A stretch of 64,000 nt of DNA from positions 62,001 to 126,000 of the forward strand of contig QAKI01000051.1 of NCBI GenBank assembly GCA_003343905.1, read 5' to 3'. Source of the DNA: Subdoligranulum variabile. Its GTDB lineage: Bacteria > Bacillota > Clostridia > Oscillospirales > Ruminococcaceae. Below the pieces are notes generated by a model, which was not told the origin of the DNA, searched no databases, and was given only the letters and a program-made list of their open reading frames with translations. The stretch's first letter is position 1, and every line of letters begins with the position of its first letter. Of this stretch, positions 32,013 through 39,333 are shown piece by piece. Made by a program: the position numbers and the translations under genes.

Positions 32013-32483
32013 ATGGCGATCGTTGCCAATGATCCACCGCGCGCGCTGAACGCGCAGCAGATCGCACAGATCCTGCCGCACCGTTACCCCTTTGCGCTTT
32101 TGGACCGCATCACCGACTATACGCCCGGTCAGTGGGCGCGGGGCGTCAAGTGCGTCACCATCAACGAACCGTTCTTTCAGGGGCATTTTCCCGGCCAGCC
32201 GGTCATGCCCGGCGTGCTGATTCTGGAAGCCCTGGCCCAGTGCGGCGCGGTCGCCGCCCTGAGCGAGGAGGGCGCGCAGGGCAAGTTGGCGCTGTTCGGC
32301 GGGGTCAAGAACGCGCGGTTCCGCCGCCAGGTCGTGCCCGGCGACGTGCTGACGCTGGAATGTGAACTGATCGAACGCCACGGTCCCGTGGGCATCGGCA
32401 AGGCGACAGCCTGGGTGGATGGCGTGCGCGCCGTCAACGCCGAACTGACCTTTGCCATCGTGGACCGTGGAACCGGCATGTGA
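32013..32483 (+). CDS. fabZ: 3-hydroxyacyl-ACP dehydratase
   Basis: A 156-residue hot-dog dehydratase. The active-site His lies in NEPFFQGHFPGQPVMPG and the catalytic Glu in VLILEALAQ. LPHRYPFALLDRI is the substrate-tunnel signature. It begins 3 bases after fabF, behind GGGAGGGATG. It is the last structural gene of the operon. Confidence 0.96.
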   Translation: MAIVANDPPRALNAQQIAQILPHRYPFALLDRITDYTPGQWARGVKCVTINEPFFQGHFPGQPVMPGVLILEALAQCGAVAALSEEGAQGKLALFGGVKNARFRRQVVPGDVLTLECELIERHGPVGIGKATAWVDGVRAVNAELTFAIVDRGTGM

Positions 32484-32503
32484 TGAACCCCGCCGTTCAG
32501 GGC

Positions 32504-32542
32504 TGGTCAAACAGGCAAAAACATGATATAATCCTATATCAT
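32504..32542 (+). promoter_or_regulatory. Promoter with perfect palindrome for the FabT-like regulator
   Basis: TGGTCA (32504-32509, imperfect) and TATAAT (32527-32532) are spaced by 17 bases. ATGATATA (32523-32530) and TATATCAT (32535-32542) form a perfect 8-bp inverted repeat around ATCC that covers the -10. ATGATATA is repeated at the acpP promoter (24853-24860). This suggests autoregulation plus control of the operon. Confidence 0.65.
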
Positions 32543-32629
32543 CGAGCCAATGCTCTGCGGGGCCGCCTGCGCCGTCCGGCGCTGCCCGGCGCGCCCGTCC
32601 GCAGGCAGGACGCACAGGAGGTTTTTGCC

Positions 32630-33112
32630 ATGCTGGATCAAGCCTTTCAGCAAGTGTACACCAAGTTCAAACTGCATTTCTATCAGCAGGTGTTCAGCCG
32701 GTTTGAAAACCGCGAAGCAACGCTGACGACGGTGGAATCCTTCTGCATGGAGGTCATCATGGCGCTGGGGCACCCGACCATTGCGGAATTTTCCAACATG
32801 ATGCACCTTTCCACCCCCAACGCAGCCTACAAGATCAACAATCTGGTCAAAAAGGGCTACGTCAAAAAGGTCCAGTCCAGCGAGGACAAGCGGGAATACC
32901 ACCTGTATCCCACCCGCAAATATGTGGAATACTACAGCATCAGCTACGCCTACCTGCAAAAGGTGGTGGACCGCGCCAAGCAGCGTTTTTCGCCCGAAGA
33001 ACTGCAAAAGCTGGAAGAGATGCTGCACATCGTTTCCAGTGAACTGATGCCGGAGATCAGCCTGCCGGAGGCAAGCCCCGGACTGAACGGGGAACTGCAG
33101 CCCGGCACCTGA
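32630..33112 (+). CDS. MarR-family regulator, FabT-like
   Basis: A 160-residue winged-helix protein: helices LTTVESFCMEVIMALGHPTIAEFSNMMHLSTPNAAYKINNLVKKGY form the DNA-binding core (written here only by its parts PTIAEFSNMMHLS and AYKINNLVKKGYV), followed by the wing SSEDKREYHLYPT and a C-terminal dimerisation helix. ATG 32630 (MLDQAFQQVY) follows ACAGGAGG; upstream in-frame codons have no ribosome site. Location at the end of a FabK-type fab operon mirrors FabT, the MarR repressor of streptococcal fatty-acid synthesis. The regulatory target is inferred. Confidence 0.82.
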   Translation: MLDQAFQQVYTKFKLHFYQQVFSRFENREATLTTVESFCMEVIMALGHPTIAEFSNMMHLSTPNAAYKINNLVKKGYVKKVQSSEDKREYHLYPTRKYVEYYSISYAYLQKVVDRAKQRFSPEELQKLEEMLHIVSSELMPEISLPEASPGLNGELQPGT

Positions 33113-33144
33113 CCCCCTTGAATAAGGTAAGGAACGACCCCTGC

Positions 33145-33173
33145 GCGGGCCGGCGGTTTTGCTGCCGGCCCGC
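33145..33173 (+). terminator. Terminator after the FabT-like gene
   Basis: GCGGGCCGGC (33145-33154) pairs with GCCGGCCCGC (33164-33173). The U-tract is short (TTTGCG). Confidence 0.65.
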
Positions 33174-33216
33174 TTTGCGTTGCCGCCGTGCGCCGATTTT
33201 TTACACCTGCCACCCC

Positions 33217-33245
33217 TTGACAACCGGCGGGACAAGCCCCATAAT
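33217..33245 (+). promoter_or_regulatory. Promoter of rsmD and its partner gene
   Basis: A perfect TTGACA (33217-33222) and CATAAT (33240-33245) are spaced by 17 bases, 35 bases before the rsmD ATG. Confidence 0.7.
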
Positions 33246-33279
33246 AAAGCTGATACCATAAATAAAGAGAGGTACGACC

Positions 33280-33828
33280 ATGCGCGTTATTGCCGGGACC
33301 GCACGCGGTAAAAATCTGCAGGCCCTTCCGGGTGAGGAGATCACCCGCCCCACCATCAACCGGGTCAAGGAAGCCATGTTCTCCAGTGTGCAGTTCCTGG
33401 TGCCGGGCGCACGGGTGCTGGATCTTTTTGCAGGCAGCGGCCAGCTGGGGATCGAAGCGTTGTCCCGCGGGGCCAAAAGCTGCCTGTTCGTGGACCAGTC
33501 GCCGGAGGCGCTGGCGGTAGTCACCGCCAACTGCAAAGCGGCCGGTGTGGACCGCCAGAGCGATATCCGCCACGGCGAGGCCATGCAGTTCCTTGCCAAC
33601 ATCCGCGGCCCGTTCGACCTGGTGTTGCTGGACCCGCCGTTCCAGCGGGGGCTGCTGGCACAGGTACTGCCCGCGTTGCAGGATAAACTTGCCCCGGGCG
33701 GCGTGATCCTGGCCGAAAGCGAGCGCGAAGCGGACCTGCCGGAGCGTGTGGGCACGCTGGTGCGCGTCAAACAATACCATTACGGCAAGATTATGGTCAG
33801 CCGGTATGAGAGAGAGGGACAGCCATGA
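33280..33828 (+). CDS. rsmD: 16S rRNA (guanine966-N2)-methyltransferase
   Basis: A 182-residue class I SAM methyltransferase. It has MRVIAGTARGKNLQALPG, RPTINRVKEAMFSS, LDLFAGSGQLGIEALSRGA (SAM loop) and the base-methylase signature DPPF in LVLLDPPFQ. It methylates G966 in 16S rRNA during 30S assembly. AGAGAGG precedes ATG 33280. It overlaps the next gene by 4 bases. Confidence 0.94.
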   Translation: MRVIAGTARGKNLQALPGEEITRPTINRVKEAMFSSVQFLVPGARVLDLFAGSGQLGIEALSRGAKSCLFVDQSPEALAVVTANCKAAGVDRQSDIRHGEAMQFLANIRGPFDLVLLDPPFQRGLLAQVLPALQDKLAPGGVILAESEREADLPERVGTLVRVKQYHYGKIMVSRYEREGQP

Positions 33829-34298
33829 ACGTAGAAGAATTGCTGGATCTGATGGAAGAAACTTTGGAAGCGGGCACGGCCGTGCCGTTTGCCGCCGCCA
33901 AGCGCGTGGTGGATGTGGACCGTATGCGGGACATCATCGACGAAGTGCGCAACAACCTCCCCGATGAAGTGCGGGAGAGCAAGAAAATCGTCAACGACCG
34001 GGAACAGATCCTTAAAAACGCCCACCTGGAATCCGAGAACATCATCCAGCAGGCGGAGGAACGCGCCCGCGGCCTTGTCAGCGAACAGGAGATCGTCAAG
34101 CGCAGCCAACAGCGCGCGGTGGAGATCCTGACCGCCGCCCAGGGCCAGGCCAAGGAACTGAGCCGCAACGCGACCCTGTACTGCGAAAGCATCCTGAAAA
34201 ATTCGGAGGAAGTGCTGGCCCGCAGCGTGGCCGATATCAAATCGACCCGCATGAACCTGCGCAACGCCACCAACCGCCCCCGCCCCGGCAAAAAGTGA
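33825..34298 (+). CDS. Coiled-coil protein of unknown function downstream of rsmD
   Basis: A 157-residue, highly charged and mostly helical protein. A central coiled coil (about residues 30-135) resembles the stalk of ATP-synthase b/E-type subunits (NDREQILKNAHLESENIIQQAEERA, listed here by its ends NDREQILKNAH and IIQQAEERARGLV). The N-terminus MNVEELLDLMEETLEAG and the basic tail RPRPGKK are distinctive. No membrane helix is present. Such proteins frequently follow rsmD (and coaD) in Clostridia. The role is unknown. Its ATG overlaps the rsmD stop, so expression is coupled. Confidence 0.75.
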   Translation: MNVEELLDLMEETLEAGTAVPFAAAKRVVDVDRMRDIIDEVRNNLPDEVRESKKIVNDREQILKNAHLESENIIQQAEERARGLVSEQEIVKRSQQRAVEILTAAQGQAKELSRNATLYCESILKNSEEVLARSVADIKSTRMNLRNATNRPRPGKK

Positions 34299-34340
34299 AC
34301 GCCGCCCTAAACATGAATCCTTGAATATAGCAACGTACCT

Positions 34341-34379
34341 GCGGGCCGTCAGAATTCTCTCTGGCGGCCCGCTTTTTTT
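34341..34379 (+). terminator. Terminator of the rsmD unit
   Basis: GCGGGCCGTCAG (34341-34352) pairs with CTGGCGGCCCGC (34361-34372) with one G-U pair, then TTTTTTT. Confidence 0.9.
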
Positions 34380-34508
34380 GGCGCCGCCCGCCCTGGAAAG
34401 GGGGAACGGTCCCGCCGCTTTTCCGCCCGCCGCACCCACGGCAGGGGAGGGGGGCGGCCCCAAAAACAGGGAAGACGCCCCACCTTCCCCACAAGTGTGA
34501 AAATTCTG

Positions 34509-34546
34509 CCCGCAGCGAACTTTTTGCCGCTGCGGGCTTGCTTTTT
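34509..34546 (+). terminator. Second hairpin upstream of the dcw promoter
   Basis: CCCGCAGCG (34509-34517) pairs with CGCTGCGGG (34528-34536), followed by CTTGCTTTTTG. The U-run region coincides with the candidate -35 of the mraZ promoter. Confidence 0.65.
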
Positions 34547-34566
34547 GCCGGGTAAAATGGTAGACT
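34538..34566 (+). promoter_or_regulatory. Probable promoter of the division/cell-wall cluster
   Basis: TTGCTT (34538-34543) and TAGACT (34561-34566) are spaced by 17 bases, each matching consensus at four of six positions. It lies just upstream of the MraZ-box-like repeats, as expected for MraZ control. Confidence 0.5.
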
Positions 34567-34579
34567 GAATATGCTGTAG

Positions 34580-34625
34580 TGGGTAAAAGTGGTTAACTTG
34601 ACCCTAACAGTGGTTGAAAGTGGGT
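34580..34625 (+). promoter_or_regulatory. Two pairs of MraZ-box-like direct repeats
   Basis: TGGGT-aaaag-TGGTT (34580-34594) and TGGTT-gaaag-TGGGT (34611-34625) each have two TGG(G/T)T pentamers exactly 5 bases apart. MraZ is known to bind TGGGN direct repeats with 5-base spacing upstream of its own gene. The gene at 34737 encodes MraZ, so autoregulation is likely. Confidence 0.75.
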
Positions 34626-34736
34626 AGTTTTCCACCCTTTCAACTAAGTTTTCCACAGCCGCCTCACGGCAACGTCAAAAAAGCTGCGGAAAGTTTGTGA
34701 AAAACGTCGAACCGATCGGGGAAGGGGGTCAGCCGC

Positions 34737-35153
34737 ATGTTGGTAGGGCAGTACGATTATGCCATCGACGCCAAAGGGCGGCTGAATTTCCCGGCCCGCT
34801 TCCGGGAAGCGATGGGCCAGACTTTCATCGTGACCCGCTGGCTGGACCACTGTCTGGCAGCTTTCCCCGGCGATGAATTTGAAAAGGTCGCGGCCCGCAT
34901 TGAGGAAAAGGGCCTTGTCAAAGGCCGCAAGGTCAGCCGTATGCTGTACGCTTCGGCGGTGGAAGTCACGCCGGACAAGCAGGGCCGCATCCAGCTGCCC
35001 GCCAAGCTGCGGGAATACGCCGGGCTGGACCACGATGTGACGATCATCGGCAACCGCAGTTTTGCCGAGATCTGGAATACCGACGCATGGAATGAAAACC
35101 AGGCCACCAGCGATGACGACTTCACCGCTGCGATGGAGGAACTGGACTTTTAA
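34737..35153 (+). CDS. mraZ: Transcriptional regulator MraZ
   Basis: A 138-residue SpoVT/AbrB-fold DNA-binding protein with two tandem swapped-hairpin repeats: LVGQYDYAIDAKGRLNFPARFRE and VEVTPDKQGRIQLPAKLREYAGL, each with the D-x-K/Q-GR-(L/I)-P signature. It heads the dcw cluster and represses it in other bacteria. GAAGGGGG precedes ATG 34737. Confidence 0.95.
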   Translation: MLVGQYDYAIDAKGRLNFPARFREAMGQTFIVTRWLDHCLAAFPGDEFEKVAARIEEKGLVKGRKVSRMLYASAVEVTPDKQGRIQLPAKLREYAGLDHDVTIIGNRSFAEIWNTDAWNENQATSDDDFTAAMEELDF

Positions 35154-35190
35154 GCAATAGACGAAAGACAGACAAAAGGTAGAAGACAAG

Positions 35191-36114
35191 ATGGAATTTT
35201 CTCACATACCCGTGCTGCTGCAGCCCTGCCTGGATGGGCTGGCCATTGACCCGGCCGGTATTTACCTGGACGGGACCGCTGGCGGGGCAGGGCACAGTAT
35301 GCAGATCGCTAAACGTCTGACCACCGGGCAGCTGATCGCGCTCGACCAGGACCCGGATGCGGTGGCAGCCGCCACCGAAAGGCTCAAGGGCCTGCCCGCC
35401 CGGGTGGTACAGGCGAACTTCCGCGACGCCGCGCGCGTGCTCGCGGAACTCTCCATCCCGGCGGTCAACGGGGCTCTGTTGGACCTCGGCGTGTCCAGCC
35501 ACCAGCTGGACGACGCGGCCCGTGGTTTTTCCTACCACGCGGACGCGCCGCTCGATATGCGTATGAGCCAGCAGGGCCCCACCGCCGCAGACCTTGTCAA
35601 CACACTGGACCGTGAAGAACTGACCCGTATCCTGCGCGATTACGGGGAGGAACCCTACGCCTGGCAGATCGCGGGCAAGATCGTGGCAGCCCGGGCGCAG
35701 CAGCCCATCACCACCACGATGCAGCTTGCCGAGATCGTGGCTTCGGCGGTGCCCCCGGCGGAGCGCCGCAAGGCCAAAAACCCCGCGCGGCGCACCTTCC
35801 AGGCGGTACGCATCGCCGTCAATTCGGAACTGGATGTTCTGAACGAAGGACTGGACGCGATCTTCCAATGCCTGGCCCCCGGCGGGCGGCTGTGCGTCAT
35901 CACCTTCCACAGCCTAGAGGACCGGCTTGTTAAAAACAAATTCCGCCGCTGGGCCCAGCGCTGCACCTGCCCGCCGGAACAGCCGGTCTGCACCTGCGGC
36001 GGGGTAGCCAAGGCAAAACTGATCACCCGCAAACCCATCGAGGCGGACGCGGCCGAACTGCAGGCGAACCGCAGGGCCCGTTCCGCAAAACTGAGAGTGT
36101 TAGAGAAAGTATAA
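35191..36114 (+). CDS. rsmH: 16S rRNA (cytosine1402-N4)-methyltransferase
   Basis: A 307-residue methyltransferase (MraW). It has HIPVLLQPCLDGL, the SAM site YLDGTAGGAGHSMQIAKRL, LLDLGVSSHQLDDAARGFSYHADAPLDMRM, the zinc-like CTCPPEQPVCTCGG near the end, and KPIEADAAELQANRRARSAKLRV at the C-terminus (motif ends only: KPIEAD and ARSAKLRV). It methylates C1402 of 16S rRNA. Position after mraZ is invariant in the dcw cluster. Confidence 0.96.
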   Translation: MEFSHIPVLLQPCLDGLAIDPAGIYLDGTAGGAGHSMQIAKRLTTGQLIALDQDPDAVAAATERLKGLPARVVQANFRDAARVLAELSIPAVNGALLDLGVSSHQLDDAARGFSYHADAPLDMRMSQQGPTAADLVNTLDREELTRILRDYGEEPYAWQIAGKIVAARAQQPITTTMQLAEIVASAVPPAERRKAKNPARRTFQAVRIAVNSELDVLNEGLDAIFQCLAPGGRLCVITFHSLEDRLVKNKFRRWAQRCTCPPEQPVCTCGGVAKAKLITRKPIEADAAELQANRRARSAKLRVLEKV

Positions 36115-36127
36115 CGAGGCATCTATT

Positions 36128-36604
36128 ATGACCACTGTTTTGTTACATACCGGCCAGACCGCACCCCGGGTAGAACGCCCGCAGCCCCGCGTACAGGTGG
36201 TACGCGGCGGACGCCACGGCCTGAACCGTGTGCGGCGCCTGGCCACGTCCACGCTGCAGGTGCTGGCCATCGCGCTGCTGCTGGGCCTGGTCGTCAGCGT
36301 TGTGTACAGCCAGGCCAAGATCACCGAGCTGAACGGCCAGATCAACGACGCCCGCACCCAGCTCACCGCGGCACAGAGCGAGTATGACTACCTTTCGACC
36401 CAGATGAACAACATCACCAGCCGCACCAGCCTGCAGCAGGTGGCGGAAGGGGAACTGGGGCTCGTGCCCGCCGATCCCAGCCAGATCACCTATGTGCAAC
36501 TGGAAAACGAGAGCGTGATCGAAAAGAAATCCGGCACCGCCCAGGTACTGCTGGACGATGTGCGCACGGCCGCGCTCAACCTGCTGGGCAGCCTGGACCC
36601 GTAA
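36128..36604 (+). CDS. ftsL: Cell division protein FtsL-like
   Basis: A 158-residue bitopic protein. A basic cytoplasmic N-terminus (to about 38) leads into one membrane helix (about 41-62, LQVLAIALLLGLVVSVVYS). A periplasmic-side coiled coil follows (ITELNGQINDARTQLTAAQSEYDYL, about 65-100), then the FtsL/DivIC-like end GELGLVPADPSQITYVQL. FtsL proteins bridge FtsQ/DivIB and DivIC at the septum. The family is poorly conserved, so the call rests on architecture and position between rsmH and the PBP. Confidence 0.82.
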   Translation: MTTVLLHTGQTAPRVERPQPRVQVVRGGRHGLNRVRRLATSTLQVLAIALLLGLVVSVVYSQAKITELNGQINDARTQLTAAQSEYDYLSTQMNNITSRTSLQQVAEGELGLVPADPSQITYVQLENESVIEKKSGTAQVLLDDVRTAALNLLGSLDP

Positions 36605-36625
36605 TGTAAGAAATCATGTGGCAAC

Positions 36626-36668
36626 GAGCCTTTTTGCGGGCGGCTGTACGCTGCACGCGAAAAGGCTC
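36626..36668 (+). other. Long hairpin between ftsL and the penicillin-binding protein gene
   Basis: GAGCCTTTTTGCG (36626-36638) pairs with CGCGAAAAGGCTC (36656-36668), 13 bp with one G-U pair and a 17-base loop. No U-run follows. It may act on mRNA stability or attenuate the ratio of FtsL to PBP. Confidence 0.5.
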
Positions 36669-36715
36669 GCCGCCGCAATCAGGGAAAAATCCACCCGCCA
36701 CCAGAGGAAAACGCC

Positions 36716-39283
36716 ATGTTCCATCCAACCAATCAGCCCGATCCCCACTTCCGCGCCCGGGTGCTGCGGCGCACGCTGCTGGCTATCGCCATCTTTCTGA
36801 TCTTCTTCTTCGGCATCCTGATCTACCAGCTTTACGCGCTGCAGCTTCGTGACGCGGAACTCTACCGCACCGAAGCCGTCACCCAGCAGATGCAGGATAC
36901 CGAATTGCCCGCCACCCGCGGCTCCATCTACAGCGCCAACGGCAAACTGCTGGCCAAAAGCAGCACCGTGTGGGACATCATTGCCGACCCGCTGCAATCC
37001 AGCGAGAACGGCGCTACCACGGCCCAGCTCCAGCAGGCGGCCGAGCAGATCGCCGCGCTGCTGAACGACGGCACCACCGCCGAAAGCGTGTTCCAGATTT
37101 TGACTGCCACCAACGCGGACGGGAAACTCTATGAATACCGCGTGGTCGCCCGCGGCGTGGAAAAGCCCGTGACCGACAGCATCATGGAGTATTCCATGAA
37201 CTTCCGCACCGAGCCGGAGGACGGGGCGGAACAGGGCAACCGCATCGTGGTCCTGCGCACGGAACAGTCCTCCACCCGCAGTTACCCCTACGGGGCGTTC
37301 CTCTCCTCGGTGCTGGGCTTCTGCAACGCCGACGGTTCCGGCGCCTACGGGCTGGAAAAATCCTATGACGAGGTGCTTTCCGGCACGCCGGGGCGCAGCA
37401 TTGCCGAGACCAACGTCAACGGCGAGATCCTCGCCAATACCGAGGCCGAAGTCTACCCGGCCATCGACGGCGGCAACCTGAACCTGACCATCGACGAGAA
37501 CGTGCAGGGCATCGTGGAAGAATACCTGACCGAAGCGATGGACACCTTCAGCGTCCACGGCCGCGGCAGCGCCATCGTGATGGATGTCAACACCGGTGCG
37601 GTGCTTGCCATGGCGTCGGTGGAACAGTTCGACCCCAACGACCCGTACAAGATCTACGACGAAAAGATGCAGGCCATCCTCGATAAGGAAGAACTCAACG
37701 AGGAGGACGTGGACTGGCTCAAGAGCCGCCTGGGCGAGGACGAGGTGGCCCCCCTCATCGAGGACGGCAAGATCAGCCGCGATACCACCACCGACGAGGA
37801 AGGCAACACCGTCAGCAGCGAATATACCCAACTGCAAGGTATGATGCGCGAGGCCCAGTGGAAGAATAAGAACATCACCGAACTGTATATGCCCGGTTCG
37901 GTGTTCAAACTCATCACCGCATCGGCGGGCCTGGACTCCGGCATCATGACGGCGGAACAGACCTTCTATTGCAGCGGCGCATTCACCGTCAACGAGGGGT
38001 CGGAAAGCTGGGAACACACCTATCACTGCGCCAATAACGCAACGCACGGCCTGCTGGATATGGCCGGTGCGCTCAACCATAGCTGCAACATCTGGTTCAT
38101 CCAGGCGGCGCAGACCCTGCAGCCCACGGTCTTTTACGACTATATCCAGGCCTTCGGCTTCACCCAGCCCACCGGCATCGACCTGCCCAACGAGACCCGC
38201 TGGTCCAGCGTCTACGATGCCGAGGAGATGGCCGAAGTCGATACCAACCTCTATACGGCGGCCTTCGGCCAGAACGAGTCCATCACGCCGATGCAGATGG
38301 CTACCGCGGTGGCGGCCATCGCCAACGGCGGCTATCTGCTCACCCCCTATGTGGTGGATTCGGTCACCGACGCCGACGGCAACGTGGTGCAAAAGACCGA
38401 GCCCACCATCCGCCGCCAGGTCATCTCGGAGGAAGTCAGCGAACAGCTGCTGTCCATGATGGAGACCAGCGTGGACCCCAACATCCCCACCGAGAACAAT
38501 TACCATTCCAACAAGAACGCCTATGTGGCGGGCTACCGTATCGGCGCCAAGTCCGGCACGGCGGAACGCACCGACCGCGACCTCCGTTATGACGGCGACT
38601 ACTACAAGACCATGAGCTTTGCCGCCGTGCTGCCCGTGGATGACCCTGAGATCGAGATCTTCGTGGTGATGGACGATCCGCGCTGGGTTCAGGATTTTGC
38701 CAGCGAAGTGGTGGCGCCCGTGGTGGGCAATATCATCAGCGAGGTCGCGCCCTATCTGGGCATCGAGCAGGACCCCTCTTACGACCCCACGGGCACCGTC
38801 ACCGTGCAGACCTGCCTGAATTATCCCTGGACCAGCGCCCAGGTCGCGCTGAACCAGTTGGGCCTCAAACACAAGCTCATCGGGGAGAGCGGCCCCATCG
38901 TCTACCAGTACCCCTACGGCGGCAGCAAGGTTCCCGCAGGCTCCACGGTCTACCTGTACACCCAGACCGACCAGGACGCCATGACTACCGTGCCCGACGT
39001 GGTCGGCAAGAGCGGTAGCTTTGCCGAGCAGATGCTGCGCGCGGCCAACCTAAACGTCCAGTTTGAGGGGGACAGTGGCGGCAAGGTCACAGCGCAGAGC
39101 GTGGAACCCGATGCCAGCGCGGCCTATGGCACCATCGTCACGCTGACGATGGAGAGCGGCCAGCCGGCGGAGGAAACGCCGTCCGAAAATACCGAACCGG
39201 AATCCCAACCGGAATCTCAGCCGGAGTCTGACGCGGCCTCCCAGCCGCAGGAGGACCCGGCGGCGGGGGAGGGCACTGCCTGA
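36716..39283 (+). CDS. Division/sporulation class B penicillin-binding protein with PASTA domains (FtsI/SpoVD type)
   Basis: An 855-residue transpeptidase. A membrane anchor (about 21-42) is followed by the PBP dimerisation domain (LPATRGSIYSANGKLLAKS), then the transpeptidase domain with S395-V-F-K398, S456-C-N and K612-S-G. Two C-terminal PASTA domains follow (about 700-820), then a P/E/S/Q-rich tail. It cross-links septal peptidoglycan outside the membrane with FtsW. An unusual acidic insertion of roughly 60 residues (from about 305 to 375) precedes the active-site serine motif. PASTA domains in this position are typical of SpoVD and of Gram-positive PBP2x. Confidence 0.93.
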   Translation: MFHPTNQPDPHFRARVLRRTLLAIAIFLIFFFGILIYQLYALQLRDAELYRTEAVTQQMQDTELPATRGSIYSANGKLLAKSSTVWDIIADPLQSSENGATTAQLQQAAEQIAALLNDGTTAESVFQILTATNADGKLYEYRVVARGVEKPVTDSIMEYSMNFRTEPEDGAEQGNRIVVLRTEQSSTRSYPYGAFLSSVLGFCNADGSGAYGLEKSYDEVLSGTPGRSIAETNVNGEILANTEAEVYPAIDGGNLNLTIDENVQGIVEEYLTEAMDTFSVHGRGSAIVMDVNTGAVLAMASVEQFDPNDPYKIYDEKMQAILDKEELNEEDVDWLKSRLGEDEVAPLIEDGKISRDTTTDEEGNTVSSEYTQLQGMMREAQWKNKNITELYMPGSVFKLITASAGLDSGIMTAEQTFYCSGAFTVNEGSESWEHTYHCANNATHGLLDMAGALNHSCNIWFIQAAQTLQPTVFYDYIQAFGFTQPTGIDLPNETRWSSVYDAEEMAEVDTNLYTAAFGQNESITPMQMATAVAAIANGGYLLTPYVVDSVTDADGNVVQKTEPTIRRQVISEEVSEQLLSMMETSVDPNIPTENNYHSNKNAYVAGYRIGAKSGTAERTDRDLRYDGDYYKTMSFAAVLPVDDPEIEIFVVMDDPRWVQDFASEVVAPVVGNIISEVAPYLGIEQDPSYDPTGTVTVQTCLNYPWTSAQVALNQLGLKHKLIGESGPIVYQYPYGGSKVPAGSTVYLYTQTDQDAMTTVPDVVGKSGSFAEQMLRAANLNVQFEGDSGGKVTAQSVEPDASAAYGTIVTLTMESGQPAEETPSENTEPESQPESQPESDAASQPQEDPAAGEGTA

Positions 39284-39333
39284 CCCGCCTGCGGCCGCAG
39301 CAGGCCGCCCCAAAGAAAAGGAGATAAGACCCT

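Noticed and set aside
34627..34657. Two TTTTCCAC-type matches resembling DnaA boxes, possible replication origin
   Set aside because: Only one matches the loose consensus fully, there is no dnaA or dnaN gene, and no A+T-rich unwinding region. They are better read as part of the mraZ control region.
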